Source: Chitinophagaceae bacterium UBA2375
GTDB taxonomy: Bacteria > Bacteroidota > Bacteroidia > Chitinophagales > Chitinophagaceae
NCBI GenBank assembly: GCA_002343985.1
Contig: DDTB01000029.1
Span: forward strand, 12,753 to 76,752
Direction of reading: 5' to 3'
Length of the DNA stretch: 64,000 nt
Positions 1-9,600 of this stretch are shown one piece after another. Every line of letters starts with the position of its first letter. The first letter of the stretch is position 1. The translations under genes were made by a program, and so were the position numbers. The notes under the pieces are model-generated. The model did no database searches and was not told the DNA's origin. It saw only the letters and a list, made by a program, of their open reading frames with translations.

Positions 1-3000
1 TGTTTAACCGCTGTTGATGGGTCGAAATAATCATTTTCATTGGCGGCATAATCGGATCCTGCTTCATCAATCTCCGCTTTGTTGATATTCATCTTACTCA
101 TGTCTGTCTTCTCCTCATGCCCTTCTTTTATGCGCCCGGCCTGGGTTTGTTCCATCGGTATGCCCGCATGTGCCAGGAAGCTGACGATATCTTTATTCAC
201 CTGGTCGTTCATTTGCTTGAAAGCGTTATACGCTTCAATCTTGTATATCACCAACGGGTCTTTTTGTTCATATCCCGCGGTTTGCACACTGTGCCTCAGG
301 TCATCCATCGAACGGAGGTGTTCCTTCCAGGCATCATCAATGATGGCCAGGGTGATGGTTTTCTCCAGTGAGTTCGACAAATCGCGTCCGGAAGTTTCCA
401 GGTATTTGTCGAGGTTGGTCAGCACCTGGATGCCCCTGCGGCCATCGGTAAATGGTACAATCACATTTTCAATATGGTTGCCCTGCTCTTTGCGGATATT
501 GCTGATGATGGGCAAAGTTTGCTCTGCCAGCATACCCTTCTTTTGCTGGAAACGTTGCATGCTCTCGTGATACAGTTTTTCTGTCAGTGCCGGTGCATCT
601 TCTTTATCGAGTGCATCCGCCGTAATGGAAGTATCGATGCCAAAATGCATGATCGCGGCCAACTTGAAACCTTCGATATCGTTTGTTTCCTTAAACGATG
701 CTACCAGGCCTTCCGCAACGGAATAAAACGCGTTATCAATATCAAGTGCCAGCCTTTCCCCGAACAATGCATGGCTGCGCCTTCCGTAAACCACCTGGCG
801 CTGCTTGTTCATCACATCATCATACTCGAGCAGGCGTTTGCGGATGCCGAAATTATTTTCTTCCACTTTCTTCTGTGCACGTTCGATGCTCTTGGTGATC
901 ATGCTGTGCTGGATCACTTCGCCTTCCTTATAGCCCATGCGGTCCATGAGGCTGGCGATGCGCTCACTGCCAAACATGCGCATCAGGTCATCTTCCAGAG
1001 ACACGAAGAAACTGGATGTACCGGGATCACCCTGGCGACCGGCACGTCCCCTGAGCTGACGGTCAACCCGTCGGCTTTCGTGGCGCTCCGTACCGAGGAT
1101 AGCCAAGCCACCTGATTCACGTACGCCTGCACCCAGTTTGATATCGGTACCACGGCCGGCCATATTGGTGGCAATGGTTACCGCACCGGCCATACCGGCT
1201 TCGGCTACCACCTGCGCTTCACGCGAGTGCTGCTTCGCGTTGAGTACGTTGTGCGGAATGCCCTTTTGTTTGAGCATGCGGCTCAGTAATTCACTCACTT
1301 CAACCGATGTAGTACCCACCAGCACCGGCCGTCCGGCGTTGCGCAGGTTTTCGATTTCATCAATCACCGCTTTATATTTCTCTCGCTTGGTCTTAAACAC
1401 AAGGTCCTGGCCATCCTTACGGGTAATGGGCACATTCGTTGGAATGGTCACCACATCCAGCTTGTATATGCTCCAGAACTCACCTGCTTCCGTTTCGGCC
1501 GTACCGGTCATGCCCGCCAGCTTATGGTACATCCTGAAATAGTTCTGCAGGGTGATGGTGGCATAAGTTTGTGTGGAGGCTTCGATCTTCACATTCTCTT
1601 TTGCTTCGAGCGCCTGGTGCAGGCCGTCGGAATAGCGGCGCCCTTCCATGATACGGCCGGTTTGTTCATCCACAATTTTCACCGCGCCATCGAGCACCAC
1701 ATACTCCACATCTTTTTCAAACAGCGTGTAGGCTTTCAGCAATTGCTGCACCGTGTGGATACGGTCGGCCTTTAATGAGTATTCCGACAAGAGATTTTCC
1801 TTGCGCTGAAGTTTCTCTTCCGCGGTCAGGTCGGTTTTTTCAATATCGTTAAGCTTGATCGCGATGTCGGGAAGGATGAAGAACTCAGGATCTTCTCCGG
1901 CACGGGTAATCAAGTTGATGCCTTGCTCGGTTAATTCAACCTGGTTGTTTTTCTCATCAATGGTGAAGAACAATTCCTTGTCAACCTTTGGCATTTCTTT
2001 TTGCTGGTCGGCCAGGTAATAATTCTCGGATTTCTGCAATTTCACTTTAATGCCCGGCTCACTCAGGTATTTGATCAGGGCGCTGTTCTTTGGCAGGCCC
2101 CGGTATGCGCGCATCAGGGCGAGTCCGCCGTCTTTAGCGTCGTCGTTGCCTTCCGCGATTTTTTTCTTTGCTTCGATGAGGAACTGGTTAACTGCTTTGC
2201 GTTGGGCTTCCAGCAGTTTTTCGATCCTGGGTTTCAGGTCGAAGAATTGTTGTGTGTTATCGCTATGACCAACCGGGCCACTGATGATCAATGGTGTCCT
2301 GGCATCATCAATCAAAACGCTGTCCACCTCATCAACCATGGCGAAATGATGTTTGCGTTGCACCATTTCTTCGGGTGAATGCACCATATTATCGCGCAGG
2401 TAATCGAAACCGAATTCGTTATTGGTACCATAGGTAATGTCGGCATGATAGGCTTTACGGCGGGCATCGCTATTGGGTTGGTGCTTATCGATGCAATCCA
2501 CGGTCAACCCCAGCCATTCAAAAATGGGACCGTTCCACTCGCTATCCCTTCGTGCCAGGTAATCGTTGACCGTTACCACATGCACCCCTTCACCAGCTAA
2601 TGCATTCAGGTAGGCGGGCAATGTACTTACCAGGGTTTTACCCTCACCTGTGGCCATTTCGGAAATCTTTCCGGAATGCAGCACGGTACCGCCAATCAAC
2701 TGTACATCATAATGCACCATGTTCCAGGTAACGGTATTTCCCGCGGCCTCCCAACTGTTATTATAAATAGCTTGTTCGCCTTCGATGCTGATATAATTCT
2801 TTTTAACAGCCAGTTCCTTATCAAGTGCTGTTGCAGCGGATGCAACCTGGCTGTTTTGTGAAAAACGACGGCTGGTCTCTTTCACCACGGCAAAGGCTTC
2901 CGGCAGGATTTTTTCCAGCACTTCCTCAATTTGCTTATCCCTGTCTTTTTTGAGGTCATCCACTTCTTTATAAATGGCATCCCGTCCGCTGATATCATCC

Positions 3001-3230
3001 GCAGGCAGTGATTCCGCTTCCTCATTTTTTGCGCGGATCTGTTCATCAATCCCGGACAGGTGTTCCCTGATCCGCTGGCGGAACTCCTGGGTTTTATTCC
3101 GGAGCTGGTCGTTGGTTAATGACTGAAACGATGTAAAATGCTGGTTGATTTGCTGAACAATCGGTAGGATCTTTTTGACGTCTTTTTCGCTTTTGCTTCC
3201 GCCAAACAGTTTTGAGAGGAGTCCAAACAT
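1..3230 (-). CDS. secA: Protein translocase subunit SecA (3' end outside window)
   Basis: SecA is the cytoplasmic ATPase that drives unfolded preproteins through SecYEG. The reverse strand reads as one open frame from the ATG at 3228-3230 to the left edge, about 1076 residues, beginning MFGLLSKLFGG. The Walker A motif MATGEGKT lies at residues 192-199 (2634-2657) and the DEVD box of the first nucleotide-binding domain starts at residue 300 (near 2333). Walker A sits some 90 residues later than in the E. coli enzyme, the long N-terminal layout I know from Bacteroidota SecA. The visible frame ends in ...YFDPSTAV, so the C-terminal linker and the usual zinc-binding tail are beyond the window. 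It is divergent from atpG and has its own promoter candidate. The identification is secure. Confidence 0.97.
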   Translation of the reverse strand, partial: MFGLLSKLFGGSKSEKDVKKILPIVQQINQHFTSFQSLTNDQLRNKTQEFRQRIREHLSGIDEQIRAKNEEAESLPADDISGRDAIYKEVDDLKKDRDKQIEEVLEKILPEAFAVVKETSRRFSQNSQVASAATALDKELAVKKNYISIEGEQAIYNNSWEAAGNTVTWNMVHYDVQLIGGTVLHSGKISEMATGEGKTLVSTLPAYLNALAGEGVHVVTVNDYLARRDSEWNGPIFEWLGLTVDCIDKHQPNSDARRKAYHADITYGTNNEFGFDYLRDNMVHSPEEMVQRKHHFAMVDEVDSVLIDDARTPLIISGPVGHSDNTQQFFDLKPRIEKLLEAQRKAVNQFLIEAKKKIAEGNDDAKDGGLALMRAYRGLPKNSALIKYLSEPGIKVKLQKSENYYLADQQKEMPKVDKELFFTIDEKNNQVELTEQGINLITRAGEDPEFFILPDIAIKLNDIEKTDLTAEEKLQRKENLLSEYSLKADRIHTVQQLLKAYTLFEKDVEYVVLDGAVKIVDEQTGRIMEGRRYSDGLHQALEAKENVKIEASTQTYATITLQNYFRMYHKLAGMTGTAETEAGEFWSIYKLDVVTIPTNVPITRKDGQDLVFKTKREKYKAVIDEIENLRNAGRPVLVGTTSVEVSELLSRMLKQKGIPHNVLNAKQHSREAQVVAEAGMAGAVTIATNMAGRGTDIKLGAGVRESGGLAILGTERHESRRVDRQLRGRAGRQGDPGTSSFFVSLEDDLMRMFGSERIASLMDRMGYKEGEVIQHSMITKSIERAQKKVEENNFGIRKRLLEYDDVMNKQRQVVYGRRSHALFGERLALDIDNAFYSVAEGLVASFKETNDIEGFKLAAIMHFGIDTSITADALDKEDAPALTEKLYHESMQRFQQKKGMLAEQTLPIISNIRKEQGNHIENVIVPFTDGRRGIQVLTNLDKYLETSGRDLSNSLEKTITLAIIDDAWKEHLRSMDDLRHSVQTAGYEQKDPLVIYKIEAYNAFKQMNDQVNKDIVSFLAHAGIPMEQTQAGRIKEGHEEKTDMSKMNINKAEIDEAGSDYAANENDYFDPSTAVK

Positions 3231-3320
3231 AATATTATTCCTGTACAGGATGTTTATTTAAAAAAGCATTCCGGTCAAATTCAATGCTACAAATGGCATT
3301 GGGCCAAATTGACAGGGCGT

Positions 3321-3328
3321 CAAAGGTA
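3321..3328 (-). promoter_or_regulatory. secA promoter -7 element
   Basis: The reverse strand reads TACCTTTG here, an exact match to the Bacteroidota TAnnTTTG -7 element. Transcription would start near 3314, giving a leader of roughly 85 nt before the secA ATG at 3230. No clear -33 TTG is seen at the usual spacing. Confidence 0.5.
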
Positions 3329-3474
3329 CGTTTTTCCGCCAGAGTTTCCACGTCATAAAGGATAAATGGCCGAAGGCCACCGCTAAAATCCCGCCGCAGG
3401 CTGTCGTCAAAATGGCGGACAAACCCCGGGAGCCCGTTTTTACATGAAACATATCCACCAACTGCCAGTTTTGA

Positions 3475-3505
3475 TTGGCAGATTATACCATTTCCACTAC
3501 CTTTG
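3475..3505 (+). promoter_or_regulatory. atpG promoter (TTG / TACCTTTG)
   Basis: TTG at 3475-3477 and TACCTTTG at 3498-3505 are separated by 20 bases, matching the Bacteroidota sigma-70 layout. The atpG ATG is at 3577. A short inverted repeat overlaps the -33 part and could be an operator. Confidence 0.6.
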
Positions 3506-3576
3506 CGGCCTGAAAACCCGATGGTCAGCCGGAGGGCTTTCTTAAACCTTCATTTGCTTAAACCAGAATCAGCTTT

Positions 3577-4458
3577 ATGAGCGGTGCATTAAAAGAAGTC
3601 AGGAACAGGATCAAGAGTGTTCAAAGTACGCAACAGATCACCAAAGCGATGAAAATGGTGAGCGCCGCCAAACTGCGCCGGGCCCAGGACGCCATCACCC
3701 AGATGCGCCCATACGCCCAGAAATTGCAGGAAATGCTGGGAAATATTGTCAGCAGCAGCGAAGGGGACGTGAAAATGGACCTGGCGGTGGAAAGGCCTGT
3801 AGAGCAGGTATTGATCATCCTGGTAACCAGCGACAGGGGCTTATGCGGTGGTTATAACAGCAACCTGATTAAACTTGCGAAGCAACTCATCCGCGAAAAA
3901 TATGCAACGCAGCACCAAAAAGGCCAGGTGCGCATCCTGCCAATCGGTAAAAAAGGATACGAACACTTTACCAAAGCCGGTTTTAAACTGGTTGACCAAT
4001 ACTGGGACACATTCCAGAACCTGAGTTTCGAAAGGGTGCAGGCAGCCGCTACTTACGCCATGCAGGCATTTGCGAATAAGGAAGTGGATGCGGTGGAGAT
4101 CATCTACAGCGAATTCAAAAATGCGGCCAGCCAGCGTTTTATCGCCGAACCTTTCCTGCCCGTTCCAAAAGTGACCAACCAAACCAGTAAGAAAAAGTCT
4201 GACTTCATTTTTGAACCCGACCAGGCAACCCTTATTGCCGAATTGATGCCCAAAATCCTCAACACACAATTATATAAAGCTGTGTTGGATGCCAATGCGA
4301 GCGAACATGGCGCCCGGATGACAGCCATGGACAAGGCCAGTGATAACGCCAACGAACTCCTGAAGTCGCTGAAGATCAGTTACAACAGGGCAAGGCAGGC
4401 GGCCATCACCACCGAACTCACCGAAATTGTGAGCGGCGCCGCTGCACTGCAGGGTTAA
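3577..4458 (+). CDS. atpG: ATP synthase F1 gamma subunit
   Basis: The gamma subunit is the central rotor shaft of the F1 sector and couples proton flow through F0 to ATP synthesis on the beta subunits. The 293-residue product has the family signatures at both ends: N-terminal MSGALKEVRNRIKSVQ followed by TKAMKMVSAAKLRRAQ (the helix inside the alpha3beta3 hexamer), and C-terminal ITTELTEIVSGAAALQG. Its length fits the family. Upstream lies divergent secA and downstream scpB, so it is not next to atpA or any other ATP synthase gene within the window. It has its own promoter. A hairpin at 4488-4513 separates it from scpB. Confidence 0.97.
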   Translation: MSGALKEVRNRIKSVQSTQQITKAMKMVSAAKLRRAQDAITQMRPYAQKLQEMLGNIVSSSEGDVKMDLAVERPVEQVLIILVTSDRGLCGGYNSNLIKLAKQLIREKYATQHQKGQVRILPIGKKGYEHFTKAGFKLVDQYWDTFQNLSFERVQAAATYAMQAFANKEVDAVEIIYSEFKNAASQRFIAEPFLPVPKVTNQTSKKKSDFIFEPDQATLIAELMPKILNTQLYKAVLDANASEHGARMTAMDKASDNANELLKSLKISYNRARQAAITTELTEIVSGAAALQG

Positions 4459-4487
4459 TTTACCCAAACTTAAATGTGGAGAACAAT

Positions 4488-4513
4488 GTCAATAACCTGG
4501 CCGGGTTATTGAT
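4488..4513 (+). terminator. Hairpin between atpG and scpB
   Basis: CAATAACC (4490-4497) pairs with GGTTATTG (4504-4511), and the stem can be lengthened by a T-A pair and a wobble outside it. There is no U-run after it, so it may be an imperfect terminator or an mRNA-stabilising hairpin. It sits 30 bases after the atpG stop and just before the scpB promoter candidate. Confidence 0.4.
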
Positions 4514-4561
4514 GTGATCATTGTAACTTTCGGGTTTCAAATACCCTATTATTCAGCTAAT

Positions 4562-5287
4562 ATGGAAATTTCGCACATCATACCCCATGTGGAAGCTTTG
4601 ATTTTTGCCAGCGATAAACCGCTGACATCCGCGGAAATCACCGAACTCGTGAACAACGCGCTGGGCTTTATTGAAGACCGCGCCAGCCAGGAGCAGATTG
4701 ACGCAGCCATCGAAGGGATCAGGGAAAAATACGCGGCCGAATTCTATGCCTTTGAACTGAGGCAGAGCGGAGGCGGCTGGCAATTCCTGACCAAAGTTGA
4801 TTACCATAAAACGGTCGCTTTGTTAAACGGCGATAAGTTCATCAAACGCCTCTCTACCGCGGCCCTCGAAACCCTGGCCATCATCGCGTACAAACAGCCC
4901 ATCACCAAGAGTGAAATTGAGGCCATCAGGGGCGTGAACTGCGATTATGCCGTGCAGAAATTACTCGAAAAAGACCTCATTATTATATCAGGCCGAAACG
5001 AAGACGCGGTAGGCAAACCACTGATTTACGCTACATCCAAGTCATTCATGGATTATTTCGGCATCAACTCGCCTGATGAATTGCCAAAAATCAACGAAGT
5101 GCTGATGGAAGAACTGGTGAAAGCCACGTCTGTAGCGGACCTTACGGCAGAAGCTGAAGCGCATGCAGAACCCGGATCTAATGAAGAGCGAAAACAGGAC
5201 GACAGCCCGGAGATCACCGAATGGGCGGTTGAATCTGTGGAGCTGTCTGCAGAACAGGATAATGAAGCGGCGCCGGCAGAAGCCTGA
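4562..5287 (+). CDS. scpB: Segregation and condensation protein B
   Basis: ScpB is the winged-helix kleisin-associated subunit that works with ScpA and SMC in chromosome condensation and segregation. The 241-residue product starts MEISHIIPHVEALIFASDKPL, the usual first winged helix. It continues with FIKRLSTAALETLAIIAYKQPITKSEIE-like family blocks around residues 98-125 and a second winged helix up to about residue 175. The last 60 or so residues are an acidic, low-complexity E/A/D tail. I chose the ATG at 4562 rather than the upstream GTG/ATT region because the conserved family sequence starts there and a TAACTTTC -7-like element lies at 4524-4531. Its usual partner scpA is not in the window. 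Confidence 0.93.
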   Translation: MEISHIIPHVEALIFASDKPLTSAEITELVNNALGFIEDRASQEQIDAAIEGIREKYAAEFYAFELRQSGGGWQFLTKVDYHKTVALLNGDKFIKRLSTAALETLAIIAYKQPITKSEIEAIRGVNCDYAVQKLLEKDLIIISGRNEDAVGKPLIYATSKSFMDYFGINSPDELPKINEVLMEELVKATSVADLTAEAEAHAEPGSNEERKQDDSPEITEWAVESVELSAEQDNEAAPAEA

Positions 5288-5356
5288 TCCGCTGAACCAT
5301 ACCTTCTACCCTCCTGCAATACCCCATCAATTGCGGGAAATTTCATGTAAAATTTT

Positions 5357-6565
5357 ATGCCAGTTCATTTACCGGTAGGGCAATTGCTGGAACTCGCGGA
5401 GCAGTTCGGCACCCCTTTGTACGTATATCATGCAGACCGCATCGCGCACCAATATGATAAATTGAAAAAAGCATTTGAATCTGTTGATGCACGCCTGTAT
5501 TATGCCTGCAAGGCTTTGAGCAATATTCACATCCTGTCGTTTATACGCAAGCTGGGGGCATCACTCGATTGTGTCAGTATTTATGAAGTAAAACTTGGCC
5601 TCATGGCCGGTTTCGCGGCAGATGATATTTTGTTTACGCCCAATTGTGTTGACATCGAAGAAATCAAGGAAGCAAAGGCGCTGGGCGTTCGGATTAATAT
5701 CGACAATATCTCCATCCTCGAGCAATTCGGCCACGAGTTTGGCGACAGCTACCCAGTGTGCATCCGCATCAACCCGCATATACTGGCTGGTGGCAACATG
5801 AAAATTTCCACCGGGCATGTCGACAGCAAATTCGGCATTTCCATTCACCAGCTCCGCCACATCGAAAGAGTGGTTAAAAGCATGCATATTAATGTTAAAG
5901 GGCTTCACATGCATACAGGAAGCGAGATAAAAGACATTGATGTTTTCCTGATGGGATTGGATGTGATGCTCGATATGGCCACCCATTTTCCCAACCTGGA
6001 ATACATCGATATGGGCAGCGGTTTCAAAGTGCCGTATCAACCGGGTGAAACAGAAACGGATGTGCAAACACTTGGCAAAATGGTTGCGGAAAGGATGCAG
6101 GCATTTCAACAGGAAACCGGCAGGAAATTGCAGGTTTGCTTCGAACCCGGCAAGTACCTGGTGAGCCAGAGTGGTTATTTCCTGGTGAAAACAAATGTGG
6201 TGAAGCAAACGCCTTCCACGGTGTTTGTTGGCGTAAACAGCGGGTTTAACCACCTGATCAGGCCCATGTTTTACGACGCTTACCACCAGATAGAAAATAT
6301 CAGCAACCCTAAAGGCACAAAAAGGATCTATACCGTGGTGGGAAATATTTGTGAGACGGACACTTTTGCCTGGGACCGTTCCCTGCCGGAAGTACGTGAA
6401 GGCGATATCCTCGCTTTTTACAATGCCGGCGCCTACGGATTTGAAATGTCTTCGAGGTTCAACTCAAGGCCCAGGCCTGCCGAAGTGATGGTGAATAAAA
6501 AAGAAGTGACACTGATCCGCAAACGGGAAACAATAGAAGACCTGCTATCGAACCAAATGCTGTAA
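5357..6565 (+). CDS. lysA: Diaminopimelate decarboxylase
   Basis: LysA decarboxylates meso-diaminopimelate to L-lysine, the last step of lysine synthesis, using pyridoxal phosphate in an alanine-racemase-type TIM barrel. The 402-residue product has the PLP lysine in YYACKAL (K52), the HMHTGSEI strand, the glycine-rich phosphate loop DMGSGFKVPY, the FEPGKYLV segment and the C-terminal CETD...AYGFEMSSRFNSRPRP block that completes the active site of the partner subunit. Other fold-III decarboxylases (arginine, carboxynorspermidine) are less likely because the CETD and substrate-pocket blocks match LysA. It follows scpB after 69 bases and ends at a strong terminator. Confidence 0.93.
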   Translation: MPVHLPVGQLLELAEQFGTPLYVYHADRIAHQYDKLKKAFESVDARLYYACKALSNIHILSFIRKLGASLDCVSIYEVKLGLMAGFAADDILFTPNCVDIEEIKEAKALGVRINIDNISILEQFGHEFGDSYPVCIRINPHILAGGNMKISTGHVDSKFGISIHQLRHIERVVKSMHINVKGLHMHTGSEIKDIDVFLMGLDVMLDMATHFPNLEYIDMGSGFKVPYQPGETETDVQTLGKMVAERMQAFQQETGRKLQVCFEPGKYLVSQSGYFLVKTNVVKQTPSTVFVGVNSGFNHLIRPMFYDAYHQIENISNPKGTKRIYTVVGNICETDTFAWDRSLPEVREGDILAFYNAGAYGFEMSSRFNSRPRPAEVMVNKKEVTLIRKRETIEDLLSNQML

Positions 6566-6573
6566 ATGCGATC

Positions 6574-6598
6574 AAACACCGCCCGCCGGTGTTTTTTT
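6574..6598 (+). terminator. Intrinsic terminator after lysA
   Basis: AAACACCG (6574-6581) and CGGTGTTT (6587-6594) form an 8-bp stem with a 5-base loop, followed directly by a T-run. Confidence 0.85.
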
Positions 6599-6694
6599 AT
6601 ACTTTAACATTTCAGCAAAAAATAAATATTGCTGGAATGAAAATTTATTTCAACATTTACGTACCCTTTACACCCTCACCAATAAATCATCCTT

Positions 6695-9600
6695 ATGCAA
6701 CCGGGTTCTCCAGTTACCTCGCTTAGGTATAGCGCATACCTGTGCCTGGCGTTTCTTGCTTTCACAACAATCAGTTTATTGTCCTGTAAAGACAAACCAT
6801 CACATGTAGAAGCCGACCCCGCGTTTGCCCCTTACGTGGAAGCGTACACGACAGGGCAGATTTCGCGAACCAGCGCCATACGTGTGCAACTCAGCAGCAC
6901 GGTGAATACCACGCACAGCATTGGGGAAGAACTGAAAGAAACCTTCTTCAGCATAACACCTTCTGTAAAAGGAAAAACGGTTTGGACAGATGCGCGCACC
7001 ATTGAATTCAGGCCGGAAAAAGAACTTGAGCCAAACCTGGCATACCAGGTGAGTTTCGCACTGGGTAAAGCGGCAAAGGTTCCGGAAAAATTCAGGGAAT
7101 TCAGGTTCTCTTTCCAAACCATCAAACCCGATTTCAATGTAGAACTGCAAGGCTTGCGCAGCAACGGCGACAAAACCGGCATGTACCTGATCGGCCAATT
7201 GCTAACTGCTGATGTGGAAGATGCAAAAAAAGTAGAGCAAATACTAAGCGCATCCCAAACCGGTAATGCAAAAAAAATTACCTGGACGCATGGCGGAGGG
7301 GGCAAAGTACATGAATTCCAGGTTACAGGGATTGAACGATCATCAACAGACAGCAAGCTCGACATTGTTTGGAACGGATCTCCTATCAGGAGCAAGCGGG
7401 AAGGGAAAACAACAGAAACCGTTCCGGCAAAAGGCTCTTTCAGGGTTTTGCAGGTACAAGCCATGAATGAAGGACAGCAGTACGCATCCGTTCAATTCAG
7501 CGATCCCATTTCAGCGGCGCAAGACTTAACCGGACTCCTGGGCATCAGCAACGAAGAGGATTTGTCTTACAGCATACAAGGCAGCGAAATCAGGATTTTT
7601 GCAAGCAGCACATTGGATGGCAATAAATCCATTCAGGTCAATAGCGGCATCAGCAATATTTGGGGTGATGTCATTCAACAAGATTATAGCGCCAATATTG
7701 TTTTTGAAAGCAGGCTGCCATCGGTGAATATCATTGGCAAGGGAAATATCCTACCCTCATCAGGAAAGCTGGTGGTTCCATTTGACGCTGTGAACTTAAA
7801 TGCGGTTGACGTCAGCATCATCAAAATTTTTGAAAATAATGTGCCGCAATTTCTCCAGGAAAACGAAATCGGGGGATCCAATGAATTGCGCCGTGTAGGC
7901 AAACCCGTGGTGCAAAAAACATTGAGGCTTGATGCTGACCAAACCCTCGACCTGCGCCGCAAACAGCGTTTCAACCTCGACATCGATAAATTCATTCAAA
8001 CAGAACCCGGCGCCATTTACCGCGTCATTCTTGGGTTCAGGCCCGAGTATTCATTATATGTGGGTGGGGCAAGCCAATCACAGGATGATGATGCTTCTGA
8101 AGATGATGAAGAATATGATGAAGGATATGGTGATGGAAATAATCAATACGCATCTGATGACGATGAAGGATTCTGGAACAGCTACGACACGTATTATCCT
8201 TATGGGTATAGCTGGAGCAGGCGCAACGACCCAACCAGCAGGTCATACTTTAATAAAGACAAATGGGCGATGCGCAATATCCTCGCGACCAATATCGGGT
8301 TAACGGCAAAAAAAGGGAATGATAAAGATTTGCTGGTAGCGGTAACGAATATCCTCAGCACGGAACCATTACAGGATGTGGAGCTGAAAGTGCTCGATTA
8401 TCAATTACAGGTTGTTGCCAGCGGTAAAAGCGGATCTGACGGATTTGCACGAATACCGCTGAAACATAAGCCATACCTGCTGGTTGCGCAAAATGGCCGG
8501 GAGAAAAGTTATTTGAAACTGAATGACGGGTTATCATTATCTATGAGCCGCTTTAATGTGGGCGGGGAAGAAATCAGGAACGGCATCAAAGGGTTTGTTT
8601 TTGGAGAGCGGGGCGTGTGGCGCCCGGGCGACAGCTTGTTTATCAACTGCATCATTGAAGATAAAAATGGAACCCTGCCTGCCGAACATCCGGTGGATTT
8701 CAGCCTGATCAACCCTAAAGGACAAGTGTACCAGAGAGCTGTGCAAACCGGCGCTGCCAATGGATTCTATGTATTCAAAACTGCAACTGACGCCGCTGCG
8801 CCAACAGGCAACTGGACGGCTCGGGTGAAAGTGGGGGGTGCTGTGTTTGATAAAAAAATCAAGATTGAAACCATTATGCCCAACCGCTTAAAAATCAACC
8901 TGGATTTTGGCGCAAACCCATTGCTTGGCAAAAACGGAAGCAACCAGGGCATATTACAATCCAACTGGCTGTTTGGTACGCCTGCTTCCAACCTGAAAGC
9001 CAGGATCGACGCGTCTCTCAGCCCTTCCAAAAAACCATTCCAGTCATTTTCAGGCTTCATCTTTCACAACCCTGCGTCTGATTACAGTACGGCGCAAAAA
9101 ACAATTTTTGACGGCACGCTTGATGCATCCGGCAAGGCGCCGGTAAATACGGCATTTAGTATTGAAGAGGAAGCTCCGGGTATGCTGCAGGCAAACCTGC
9201 TGGTGAAAGTGTTTGAACCCGGCGGCAGCTTCAGCATCGACAACATGAGCATCCCTTACAGCCCCTTTCATTCATACGCGGGCATTAAATTACCAGATGG
9301 CGAAAAGCCGTTTAATTACCTGTTGACCGGTAAAACCCATAGCCTGCAAATGGTGAATGTTGACCCAAGGGGCAACCTGCTCAACCAGCAATCGAAACTG
9401 GAAGTGCAGTTCTACCGCATTCAATGGAGATGGTGGTGGGACGACAGCTATGATAACCTCAGCAATTTCACACAAGACAATTATAACAAACTCCTGCGCA
9501 AGGATACCGTGACACTAACGGGAGGGCGTGGACGCTGGAACTTCGGAACCCGCGAACATGAATGGGGCCGTTACCTGGTTCTGGTGAGGGACCTGTCGAG

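Larger units (their letters stand above)
3231..3576. other. Divergent secA/atpG intergenic region
   Basis: This 346-base gap separates secA from atpG. I see no convincing gene in it. It holds a minus-strand TACCTTTG (3321-3328) for secA, a plus-strand TTG/TACCTTTG pair (3475-3505) for atpG, a 10-bp palindrome CCTGTACAGG at 3240-3249 just ahead of the secA start, and a 6-bp inverted repeat CTGCCA/TGGCAG (3462-3467 and 3476-3481) that overlaps the atpG -33 region. Confidence 0.7.

Noticed and set aside
79..2861. Plus-strand open frames opposite secA (for example 474-1115 and 2001-2378)
   Set aside because: They are antisense shadows of the conserved secA frame and their translations match no family I know.
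3258..3461. 67-residue minus-strand frame upstream of secA
   Set aside because: It covers the TACCTTTG element likely to be the secA promoter, has no start-site support, and its composition is not protein-like beyond a short hydrophobic run.
5561..6286. 241-residue minus-strand frame opposite lysA
   Set aside because: It lies wholly inside the well-conserved lysA gene in antisense and is rich in His/Cys in the way antisense frames of this codon usage are.
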